Below, in pieces: positions 35,206-46,789 of a DNA stretch of 64,000 nucleotides. The stretch lies in the NCBI RefSeq assembly GCF_022458985.1, contig NC_061783.1, positions 15,197,913-15,261,912 on the forward strand. Direction: 5' to 3'. This DNA is from Mugil cephalus. Taxonomy: Eukaryota > Chordata > Actinopteri > Mugiliformes > Mugilidae. The notes below the pieces were generated by a model. That model had not been told where the DNA came from and did no database searches. It was given only the letters and a program-made list of their open reading frames with translations. Numbering within the stretch: position 1 is the first letter of the stretch; each line of letters begins with the position of its first letter. The translations under genes and the position numbers were made by a program.

Positions 35206-36207
35206 CAAGTTCACATACAGCCCCGTGCTTCAGGACGCACCGATGCTAACGTCTGGGCACACTGTCATTATTTACCATGACTACAGGGAGCGGAGCGCTC
35301 ACACAGACGCTTCAGTTTGGAGACAAAAAAAAAAGGAGCTTAAATACCAGCTACAGCTCTACGTCTCTGTTAGAAAATAATTAAGAGTAAAAGCACATGC
35401 TTTATCAATTTAATATAAAACCTCCTCACTTTATAAAAAAAAAAAATGTAACAAAAACTACATTTTTTTTTTTAGCCCAGCGTAACGTCGACCGAACAGA
35501 TGTGCTCCCGCGCACGTCGTCCGCGCTAAGAAAGAAACAAACCGCTATTGACAGTTGGCTCTGTACCCCATTGGACTGCACCAAATAACAAATCAAAGAG
35601 CACTGCAGAGCAAGGTGGGTATATCGATGTTTGGATTAGCTGGACCTCGACAGCAAAAACCTGATTAGTATTTCAGATGTATTAGATCTAAAGTCGGCGC
35701 TGAAACACTTTTTGTAGCTTGTCTTCGTGACATTATAATTATTGGCTGGAAATTGAATTTGCTCAAGGAGAAATAGGAATTTCATAATGGATGTGATCTG
35801 TGTGGCAAGGACGTCTTTTTTGCCCTTCGCTGAAACGGACGTCAAACCAGACATTTAGCAAAAAAAAAAGAAAAAAAAAAAAAAGAAAATGTTTAAAAGT
35901 ATGACTCATAACACAGACCACATACAGGAGAATATCCTTAAAATACTGCTGAACTGTATTTGAACCCTTTTTCTGTCTTTGACTGTTTAATGTGACTTAT
36001 ATTGGTACAAAAAAAATAAAAAAAATAACAGTCTTCATACTTACCACGTCGACAGGCATAAAGGCTGATGGCATTCATGTGAAGTCTGGGTGACTCCGCA
36101 GGGAAAGCTAGAAGGTTGTACAGTTATCTCCAGGCTGTTTATTATGCGAAACCATACAACCAACTACCTCACACTGCAGAGCACCGGAGCAGGGTCAGCG
36201 CTCGACT

Positions 36208-36246
36208 CTCTTCTTCTTCTTCTTCTTCTTCTTCTTCTTCTTCTTC
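36208..36246. repeat. (TTC)13 microsatellite
   Basis: Thirteen TTC units (GAA on the other strand), a sequence class able to form triplexes. Confidence 0.95.
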
Positions 36247-37320
36247 CTCCTCGTCTTCTTGAGATTCACTTCTGTCTGTTTGTCTGTCTGGTTTCATTTA
36301 CAGTTGCATCACTTCTTCAGAGTTAACCTTCAGACTAACACAATCATTTTGCTTCAGTGTTTAAGTGAATTTGAAACAAATAATGAAACTAAATACGACG
36401 AAAACAACAACAACAACAACGCGAAAAAGGATTCTGTGCACAAGATCAAGGTTTAATACGGTTGGAATTGAAATGTTGCACTCTTGTGCATTTTTGTGGA
36501 CTTGTCTCCCTCTTGTGGGTAGACACAGTACACAGACAGCCCCCTCCCTCCCCCACCAGAGGCCACAGCAAACCTTCACCGCCTCTGAATACAAAGACGA
36601 GCACTTAACCTGCAGTTGCTAACTGTAGGCGTCTGCCTGACCTACTTCTGCAAGTGGAGCTGCTGCAATCTTCCATATCCTCAGCCGTTCGATTTAACGC
36701 TACTGAGTAATTTTTTTTTTTTTTTTTTTTACAGTCGCTCACAGGTTAAAGTCTAATGCTGCTGCTGTAGTTTCTCAGAAACAAGAGTTAGATTGCAGCA
36801 CTGCCACGGTCTTTGAAGAAGGTTATCAATAAGGCCGCAGGAACAATACTTCCTTGTGTAGTGAGCTCAGAATGCGATATTTATATTCTTTTGGTTTAAT
36901 AATACAATCCGTTCGTGCGGAACCTAACATCGCGTTTGTTGGTGAACGTTTGATAATTATTTTCCTTTTTTTTCAGGTACCGATTACATTCTTTCTGCAA
37001 CAGACCGTGTGGCAACGTGAGCAGAGCACAGATGTCATAGTAGACATGGGTTTGTGTTCGGCTGAGCACGACACGCGATGAATTCAAGGAGACACTGACT
37101 GAAAGTACGATACTCGTTCTTCTCCGAGGCTTCGGGCATTTGCTCCACCACGGGAACCGGTATAAACCTTTTCACCTTTCCTATAAGTTTTGTCCAATTC
37201 ATAACTTAAAAAACAATTATTCAGGACGTTTGTGACACTTTTCCAGAGACAAACATGCAAATCTTCTGCAGACAAGATAGAAATTAGACCCCTGTTGTTC
37301 TTCAGACTCTAACACTTACA

Positions 37321-40300
37321 CATGTCTATATATGTCTCCACTGTGACTGTCACATACAGATAAAAATACGCCTTATAAAAACCTTAAACTGACCTGCAGA
37401 TTATATAAGTGTTACCTAATAGAATTGCTGCAGTAGCGAACAATACGTCACCAGCCTTAGGTCTTTAGAGTAACAAGGGCAAATCATATCACAGATGTGA
37501 AGCACCCTATGGAGTTCAGCCATGCTGCAGAGAGGAGAGTAATGATGCTAAGAGCGGCGTGCATCCTAACAGCCATAGAGAGCGCGGCTCTCGTTAGTGA
37601 CCGCATTAATGAATGCAAGAATGAATCAATCAGATAGACTGTAAAGTGTAGTATTTTATCAAGACTCGGCCCAGTTAAAGTTCGTTGGTGTGTTTAATTT
37701 TTACGTTTGTGTGCACCAGATAATAATAAGACGCATTAAGTGCGATGGAGAAATTGGTGCATTATAGAACAGTTTTCTGTATAGTAAATAGAATCTAATG
37801 GGTGAGTAATTGGATGACAATTTGGAGTAACAGCACTATCCAGTCAATCTCCCTCATTATACTCCATAAATAATGGGGCGCACCCACACATTCGACATCT
37901 AGCTGAGGTGATCTCCCGCAAAAGCGGCAAATTGGCTGTTGTTAGCAGTCAATGGCTGTGTTTTGACACTGCTCCTGTGTGCCTCAAGGACTCATTGATT
38001 ACTTGATCGCTGCTGCACAGCTGAGTTGCTAGGCGTTCTATTCAGCTCGGCCAATGCACCAAAAACTACAACCTCGGATGTACGAGTCTTACAGAGTTTC
38101 AGAGATCGATTCGAAACACTCAACTGGCAATTTCTCAAACAGGTAACTCACTCGGAACCGTAACTGCATATTAATACTTACGATGGACGACCCACGATGG
38201 GGGCTGATTCATTTAAATGTGCGGGAGTAAAACTTTGTCTCAGCTTATAAATGCACTAAAGGTTCATTATTCGAAGAAAATGAACTAAGGGTTAAGTTCA
38301 AAGGCTATGGCAGTGGCTGTGTTTTGGCAACACCATATGCTTAATAGAGACATTGATTGTTCTTTTATTGGCCAGCATCCAAGACACAAACCCATTCACC
38401 TCGCCTCTCTCGCCTCTCTCCACTGCCCTCTGCCATTCTCAAAGACCACCCTTCGCCCTGCCTTCATTTTCTTTTCTCTGGGTGTCCTCCTGCCTCTCCA
38501 AGTGCCTCTTATTTGTCCACCATCACCGGACATTTCATGCCTCAAAATCTTTTACAACTTTTATTCTTTTATTCGGAGACAGTCTTCTCTGTTCACACCA
38601 ACTACGTCTCCTCCCCTTCATCCCCTTGATTCCACTCCTCCCCCTTTTTGAACCTCTCTCACCGCCTCATTCGCAGTCGGATCACGCATGCATGCGGCAT
38701 GGTTGTGCCAATGCCAGCCCTTTGCCAGTCTGCCTGGGCGTGTTTGTGTGCCAGTGTGGAGTCTGGTGGGAAGCCCCCTGCACCGGAGGTCCGGGTGGCT
38801 AATCAGCCCCAACTCCAGCTGGTGTCAGGTCAGGTGACACTTTGCGAGAATTATAGTTTGCCCTCTCGACGGAGGGAAAAACAAACGGATCACGCTGAAA
38901 CCAAAGATACGTGGCGCCTTACATGACCTAAATGTTAAATCATTCCAAAGATATTTGCACAATGCTTTAATACCTCAAACCAAATCTGCCGGAAAGTTTT
39001 ATACCACATGAAACCATGTGGCTCAAGTGAGGCTCTATTCGTGCCCAAACTTTTTCATAACATAGCTATTTGGCCCAAAAGCAACATAACTGAACTAACT
39101 GCCAAATCCCATGATGAAAGCCACAAGAAAAACGGTTATAAAGCAACAGAGTACTGAAAAAAAAAAACGTTTGATGCCAGGAAGAATTTCCCAAAAATGG
39201 TAACCTACTGCCAGTTTTGATACTGCGTTATGCAAATTTAATACAAAGTTTGTCATTTTTTACGTTGTCAACATTTTTACGTTTCTTAGTTTTAATGCCA
39301 AATAAATTGCTTTTATTTTAAGGCTTAATTAAAACAACTGCAAAATATATAAGAATGCTCAGGTTCTTTATTTTTACTTACAATTTTGACCGGTACAGCA
39401 CATTATCTATTATAAAAAAATAAAAAATACGGCTAAATTCTTAAAAGTGATCACATTTACGTTACGTTAATTCAACAGCACTAAAACAAGAAGGAAAACG
39501 CTAAGTTCTGTCATTTAAATTAAGAAAAATATAAATTAAATTCAGGTAATGAGCAGTCAGAGAGGAAAGCCACCAAAACCCTTCAGAGAAACTGGAAAAA
39601 AAAAAAAAAAAAAAAAAAATGAGTGATTGACTAACTGGGGAGATAATTAGCGAGAAAATCAAGTCCACATCTGCCTCGCAACAAGCCCTTCCTGTCAATT
39701 AAAGAAACCACTAATTCTTATAAAAACACACACACACACACGAAAAAAAAAAAAGAAAAACATTTAGGCTCTGCCCTCGAACACAGAACAAAAATTTCAG
39801 GTGGCTCTCCACCACTCGTTGTCTTTGAGAAGTGACGCACAGAGACTACAGCACCACCCAAACAATGTAGGGGCAGAGAGGAGCGAAATCTGCCCAGTGA
39901 CAGCAAAAAAAAAAAAAAAACTGGCAAGTGCCAGCTCAACAGGAATGCAGGCCTCAAACTCAGGGCCAAGGACCACCGCTGGCCACATTGATTTAACGGC
40001 GGAGGGCGTCTGACGTTTGGGTCAATTGAATGTTAAAAACGAATGAAAATACCAGTTTAACAGAATTAAACAAGAGCGATTGACCCTACTGAAATAACGC
40101 ATGTGTGGACAGACACAGAGACAGATAAACCTGAGAAACAACATCAAATATAGACCATTAAGAGTGTTATGGTAAATCCATCACTGCATATTATAAGAGG
40201 GAAGTCATTTATCAGAGAGGAAGACGAAGATTACGTCCTTCCTCCTAAAAACTCGATCTGACCGCGGGGCGTAAGGCCTCGGACCTGAGGTCCAGCCACT

Positions 40301-40475
40301 GGTGCTAATACGCCTCCTCTGTAAGAATACGACGTGGTGCGGGACCAGAACAACTATCTGCTGCCCACAAACCATAAATGATTAGCGCTCAAGATAGAAT
40401 GAGATTCTGTAGCGCACTTTCTCCAAAACCCCCCTTTTTCGCTCTCTTCGTACCTTATTTACAAAGGCAGAAAAC
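37321..40475. other. Non-coding region
   Basis: No gene recognised. 37400-38300 is non-repetitive with balanced composition, unlike the flanking repeats, and could be conserved non-coding DNA. A runs lie at 39599-39620 and 39906-39920. Confidence 0.55.
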
Positions 40476-40545
40476 GTTACCATGGGAACACACAACCAGG
40501 CAACCTCAGTGGCTTGGCATGATGCCCAATGGTTGCTAGGGCACT
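40476..40545. promoter_or_regulatory. Cluster of RFX/X-box-like motifs
   Basis: Within 70 bases: gttaccatgggaac at 40476-40489 (one mismatch from an RFX palindrome), ccaggcaacc at 40496-40505 and ggttgctaggg at 40531-40541 (half-sites). Clustering makes a regulatory element plausible; motif evidence only. Confidence 0.35.
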
Positions 40546-40574
40546 GTTGTCAATGGCTATTGGGTTGTGTGGGC

Positions 40575-40576
<2 letters not shown>

Positions 40577-40615
<39 letters not shown>
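40577..40615. repeat. (GT)n microsatellite
   Basis: About 19 GT units, uninterrupted, directly after the RFX-like cluster. Confidence 0.95.
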
Positions 40616-40617
<2 letters not shown>

Positions 40618-42819
40618 TAGGAGAGGAGATTGTGTGTTCGTAAATGTGTAGAATGCACACGGCACATCTAAGCATTAAATGTACACTTCAATTTAATGTT
40701 CTGAATTCATAAAGGCAGCTTTTATATGCATCCAATGTGTAATTATTTTAAATGTGTTTTTAAATTGTTTTTCTTTTCTGCTCTTTTGTCCGTTTTTGTG
40801 CTGGTTTGACTCTGTGGGGGACAAATGATGGAAGGCGGCTAATACACTTATTTTTATTTATTTTATTTTTTTTACTTGAAAATGCATGTTCGTCGTGGAG
40901 AGAGAGAGAAAGACAGAGAAATCCTGCTGGCAGTAATGTGGGTCCTTATATGCAATTAAAATGAATAACATGCAATGATGGCGCTCTGATTTATTCTTCT
41001 GCCAACAGGTCTGCGTGTGTTAAACCAGTTGGGAAGTAGCGCCTTTACAGCCGTGGCAAAATAACATTTTTCTTTCAGCACACATTGTTAATTCGAAGAA
41101 AAGTTTTATGATGAGGGTTAAACTAAAATACGTAGTGCCAGACAGAGAGAGGCATCGGAGAGGAATAAGAAGCTGTTATTGCCTCTCTGATCTAACGAGC
41201 TTTGTCTTTGTGAGTATAAACGGGACGACACAGATGTCGCTGAAGCATTTACCTCACAACCCGGGATCTAGCTGGAGCTTTTTTCCCGTGGCTCTCTTCA
41301 GACCGAGGAGCTTCTACGGTCGACCGTGGCATTCCTGAAATCAAGACGAGAGCATCGTGCAAATCATTAGCATAGCACAGCATAAGCAAAGTGAACGTCA
41401 CGAAAACAAACGGAGCCACGAAGCTGCCATATGTGAGTAAATAAAAATCAGTCATCCAGATGCAGCTCTGTCCTGTGCTTTCTATGGAGATGGCACAGTT
41501 TAGTACTGATGTGAAAGATGATTCGATTATAATGAAGCCATCTCTGCGTTGAGCGTGAACATGAAGACATCATGCGAGTCGAGTATGAAATGGATTAACA
41601 AAGTGGGAGATGATGGTAAAAAAATGAACACGGCGCGATACATGAATGAGAGGGTGGTACAGAAATAGATGTATATGGGGTGGCAGGATAAAGACAATGG
41701 TTATGAATAATACATTAATAATGCCGGAAAATAAAATCCAACATCATAAATTAAACAGCAGTCAGACAAACATATGCAATAATTATGACATTGCAATACA
41801 ATGAAAGGCAACGCAGAGAGGTGCGGCTCTTTTGTTGGTCCCACATGCTACAGTATGTATATAGATGTGTTGGTTTGTGTGTTCCTGTCTGTGTGCACTT
41901 AGCCCGAGCTTAGGCAGAGCGTTGCCTGTGGTGCATCTTATCTAATATAACCGAGAGGAAACCCAGCCTCTCCCCCTCGCTTCTTTTTTCCCCCCGGGCC
42001 CTTTGAACTCAAGCCGCTGCTGGAGATGCAGTCTGACTAAGCACAGCATGTCCTGAAAGGAGGTCAGAGGGCAGGACAAACAGTCTGGTGTCATGGCAAC
42101 TTGATGCCACCAACCAAAAATTTGGAGCTGGTGGGCACACGGGAAAAGCTGGCAGCCCGATCGGTGACTGAAGACGGAGACCCGCCATTTGGATTTTAAA
42201 AAAAAAATCCTAATGATGTGTTTTATTCGTTGATGTAATAGAGCCCCAGTGATACGTGATGCTGGTCAAATATGAGAATGATGGCATACATTTTCAGTCT
42301 CTAAAGGAAGAAGAAAAAACTGCGTGTCAACCACATCTGCTCTTCAGAAGGTTTAAACTGTCAATTTTAGCAAAAGACATAAAATATAACATGAAAGCTC
42401 TGATTTTGATCTTGGACGTGCGCGCTGAGGGAATATTTCCTGAAGCTATTCACACTAAAAGCTCAAGAAAGAAAAAAATAAGAAATAACACCAGCTACAC
42501 ACTGAAATTCATAAATTATTCCTGTATACATGAGATTGCGTTGTGTTTGTATGTATACACCGCTATTAAGTTTGTCAGTATTTGCTGTGAGGGTGGTTTA
42601 CGGGAACGCTCGTCAAAGAATGCAGTGATTGACTTAATTTGATGATTTAAGTTCTGTGAATGGTGCTCGAGAAACACACAATCGCTGCAAATGTCACCTT
42701 GGCTCATATACCTCGTTACACAATTACCAGCAGAATGAAATCCTTTCATGTGCACTAATGATTCCGAGTACAATTCAGCAAACCTGAGAAATGAACTGCA
42801 GCTGAAACTGTGTCGCCTG

Positions 42820-42855
<36 letters not shown>

Positions 42856-43600
42856 CTACTGTGTTTCCACCTCGCTCCTCAAGTGCTGGATCAATACAGA
42901 ATCCAGGTTCCTTTGTATGTGATGAGCTTGTCCCACGTTTGAGCCTGAGACCTCCACAAAACCGTCATGTTTTAAAACTCTATAGCCTCTCAGATGCGAC
43001 TGTGTGTTTTTTTTTTGCGGGTGTCTTGCACGAACGCCGTGTTCACCTTCAGAGCAGTTTATGTACAACAGCCTTGTACAGCGGATGGGCGTGTTTAGCC
43101 TTTTTTTTTTTTTTTATTCCTCTGGTATACAGCGTATGTGCACGTGCGAGGTTTGCAAGAGACGCGCATGTGCTGCATCTGTAGGCTTTTGTGTGCATGG
43201 TGTGTGTCCTTGTGTTTGCTCAATGCGGCAGAGGGTGGAGTGGCAGATCAATAGGAAACAAATGAATTCAGATCAATATTAAGCCAGGGAGTGAAGGAGA
43301 GAGAAGGAGAGATTGAAAGCGAGGGAGTGGGGTGATGCACCACAGAGGAGGAGAAAGAAGAGGAGGAGGAGGAGGAGGAGGAGTGTTGGTGGGTTGGAAA
43401 GGGTGATGTGTTACCAGCAGCACAGCAACTGACTGTACACTTGGGAAAGACCACTCATTTCTACAGCCAAAACCTCAGCGCTTTGAGGTCATTGATGGTT
43501 AAAATGGATGATTAAGAAAGGAAAGGAGAAAACGGAGAGAGAGTCGAGAGCAGCCGTGCACTGGAGAGAAATACAGCATTCCTGCATCACTGGTGGTCGT
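40616..43600. other. Non-coding region
   Basis: No gene recognised. It has (CAG)11 at 42821-42853 and (GGA)n at 43357-43383. Open frames spanning the CAG run have no other coding signal. Confidence 0.55.
42821..42853 (+). repeat. (CAG)11 tract outside any recognised gene
   Basis: Eleven perfect CAG units. Frames through it give short Gln, Ser or Ala runs, but I find no splice-bounded exon around it. Confidence 0.95.
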
Positions 43601-43604
43601 TCTT

Positions 43605-44370
43605 AACCTCCTGAGACCATGCGTCCTCTATGCGGAGTTTTCGGTTCTGTTGCAGCTTATTCTACTTCATTTAAACCCGTTGTCCTTGTTCGTGGACACT
43701 TTAGTCTAGTGGTGGCAAAGGGTCAACACACAAGTCGGTAAAAACATGACAGCGTGCGTTTCATCCGATTCATTCTACAGACGAGGAACAAAACCCCATT
43801 AAATTCTATGGTTAAAACGTATTTATTTATGCTTATTAACGTTTCTAGTTTGATACAACGCAAATTTAGCAAATTTTATCGATAGCAACAAGCTACAACC
43901 ATGCTAATTAGCAAGTACTCGTTTGAGGACGTTGGGACTTTATTGTTTGCAATTCTGGTTTTGCTGTACAGGTATTAAAATAAACTGTTTTATATTTTGT
44001 CACACATTGGGTGACCCTTCTATAATATAGATAATGAAATAATTCCAGTGTCCACATATGAGGACATTGTTTTTTCCTGTTGGAAGAACTTTGTTAGGTC
44101 CTACTAATCCCAAATACATATTTGTTTTAAAAATGCATACCAGACAAAAGCTTGCGTCTCAGTAGGTAAATAATGGTGTTTAGTTTTCTGATTAAGCTAC
44201 TTTCATTGTTAAATAATAATTATAATACTAACACCTCTACACACCTACTAATGTCTCCATTACTCCAACTGTATTTTACGTAGTCTGAGTATAAACACAG
44301 AGATGTTTGACTGTTTTTAAGGGATTTTATCTTGTAACAGTTTCCCCTCTCCTGATAACTGAGGTGAGAG
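43605..44370. mobile_element. Unclassified interspersed repeat with internal inverted arms
   Basis: Starts near ttaacctcctgagacc. Contains tgtccttgttcgtggacact (43681-43700) and, 346 bases later, agtgtccacatatgaggaca (44047-44066), whose reverse complement matches it at 15 of 20 positions. The wording of the interior resembles a repeat I associate with fish genomes, but I cannot name the family or fix the ends. Confidence 0.35.
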
Positions 44371-46760
44371 GGTCACGGCTGCATTAAACAACACAAATCT
44401 TGATCTGAGATCTCACAGCGACTACCTACACCACTGTCTGCCCACACAAACTGTGGTTAACGTGAACTTTGACATTTTTTATTTTTTTTTACTTCCTTTC
44501 CATGTCTGAGTAACTAATTTATTTCTCATCAAGCACGATTATATAAGCAATCTTGGGAGAGCAAAGATTTAATTCTGAACTTTCCTCTAAAACTCCTAGT
44601 TGGAGTTGTTATAACCCAACAGATTCAAATTGGAAAATGACCTCTCTTTGTTTTACTGCATAGTAGGAAAATACTACACTTTGGTTCTGTTTTCTTCACT
44701 AATTAACTTACAGCTTTGTTAGTAATATTAGAAAATTTGTCAAGCCTTAACGGAATAACATGGGCCCTTATCTATTATCAATCAACATTATAGTTGCAGA
44801 TTAATCTTTTAGTAAAAGCAGCTTCAGCTTCGACTGCACTTGAAATGCTAACAGATTCACTTCACTCTTCAATATGTTAATACATGAGGAAATCTATATT
44901 CCTGCCTATCAGCACATGCACAGTTATTTGCAGGAACGTGATACGGGGCGGACTATATTCGTCTAGACTGTGATGGAGAAATCACCAGAGATTAGTTCGA
45001 CTATCATGTTTTCTTTGTTGCAAATATTATTTTGAGCCGAGCAATACATATGTGATGGATCGCAGTGGTATAGATATAATCGCGAGAGCCATTAAATATT
45101 GTGGGGTATTTATACGAGCCGTGCCGGTTTACAAATCTTGCTTCTCACTTTCATTACCGCAATTACATTTTTCAAGATCAGGTCTCTTAATCGGTGAGAT
45201 GCATCACAGCAGGGACTTTAAATCACGCTGAAAACATTTTTGAGATTCTCCTGCTTTATAGAATCACCTTGAAATTGCAAACAGGATTGCTCGATTTTCT
45301 GTATCAGCTCATCTCTCGGCTGCGAGATCAAAGCATCAAGAGCCATTCGGGAGTCGTGACTCAATGTGACTTTGAAGTGATAGTGGTGAAAACAAACACA
45401 TGGGTGCTGAGTGCTTATGAACGAGGACTCTCCACTTCCAGCTCAAGGTTCCTCGGCTCTTGAGGTGGATTTACACGATAAACGCCTCAATTAGCTTCAC
45501 GGTCGCAATTAGCTTTTACAACGGACGAGGTATTAGTATACATGTGGAGAGCATCGGGCTACATTCCACCAGTCGCTTTTATTTCATTTGGTGAACTTCA
45601 CATGATTAGATTTTTTTTTTTTTTACTGTTTAAAGTGGCTAAGGCTTTATTCTTACTATTGCAATTGAAGACTTGGCTTTGAATGTGATAGAAAAAGCAT
45701 TTAACCATTATTACGGTTGTATTTTAACTAAGGCACAGAGTAACCAACTATTTAATAATTGGGTCAATATAGTTTAGAATTTAACACAGTTGACAGGTAT
45801 CATTGTTGACATATTGGCTGTTTTCAGGCCTAAAATCAATGGACACATATAACCATTCACAACATGGCATTTTATAGAAAGACTATTCTAAATATTACAT
45901 ATACAATTGAGTAAAACTCAAATTGAAAGTTATTTATAAATATATTGTAGTAACACTGTTGACTCACTCTTTATATTACTTTATATTCAATAACTAACCA
46001 ATAAATATGAGGAGGAAGAAGATACCTAGGAGGTCACGTAATCTGGATTTAACACACTTCCTTGAGAGGTGTAATGTCATGTGTTTGTAATGGGCAACAT
46101 ATAAAATTTGTTATTTTCCATTTGATATATATAGAAATATCTTTTCATATACTGTGTTTGACTCTCTGTATTTCCTCTAGCCCAGGCTGTCATTGTAAAT
46201 GAAAAATTGTTCTCAATCATTTAAATAAAGGTTAAGGTTGAAATAAGCTAATTTTATTACTGTTTATTACTAGCTAAGTAGAAGGTGACAGTTTAGTGAT
46301 ATCTGGTCTTTTCCTTTTTAATAATAATCCATAACAATTATGGATTTGGTAAAGACATGATCATAATGAACATAAAAAACACATTTTTTTTTTTTTTACT
46401 TTTCCATGAACTTCAAAATACCCTCATTTATATATTGATCCATTTATAATTTTCTTCTTAATTAATTGATTGACTGTGGCGGACGTAAATCATAGTTTTT
46501 CCAAGTCCAGGGAAGCAATTTAACTATTAATTAACAAATAATAAATATAGTCATGATCTATATTTTGGGCGTAGAAGCGACTCTGTGTGACTTTTCTCTA
46601 ACTTTGTCTGCGTCAGTGTCAAGTTTTCCAAGAAGGCTGTAGATCAAACATCGTATTGTCCTGTAGTGTGTCCCCGTGCTGCATAAATGCTGCTTCTCCT
46701 TCACATGAATCATCATAAATTGCATATTTTGTAGCACTCAATGGGCCCAGTGGTGCACGG
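44371..46760. other. Non-coding region, AT-rich
   Basis: No gene recognised. 44880-45560 is less AT-biased and non-repetitive, and could be conserved non-coding DNA; the rest is AT-rich filler. Confidence 0.5.
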
Positions 46761-46763
46761 AGA

Positions 46764-46789
46764 GGGGGGGCGAGGGGGGGTAGGGGGGG
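46764..46789 (+). repeat. G7-G7-G7 quadruplex-prone motif
   Basis: Three runs of seven G separated by CGA and TA. The long runs can be partitioned into the four G-tracts needed for an intramolecular quadruplex with very short loops. Confidence 0.8.

Larger units (their letters stand above)
33281..37320. other. Non-coding region with simple repeats
   Basis: No gene recognised on either strand. It contains a (CG)n-(CA)n stretch (33517-33545), (CA)n near 33906-33945, a pyrimidine-rich block (33715-33840), purine/G-rich blocks (34415-34600, 35090-35205), and (TTC)n at 36208-36246. Confidence 0.6.

Noticed and set aside
35105..35380. 91-codon frame through the G-rich tract
   Set aside because: The N-terminal third is repeat-derived, and the remainder matches no family I know and has no splice or promoter support.
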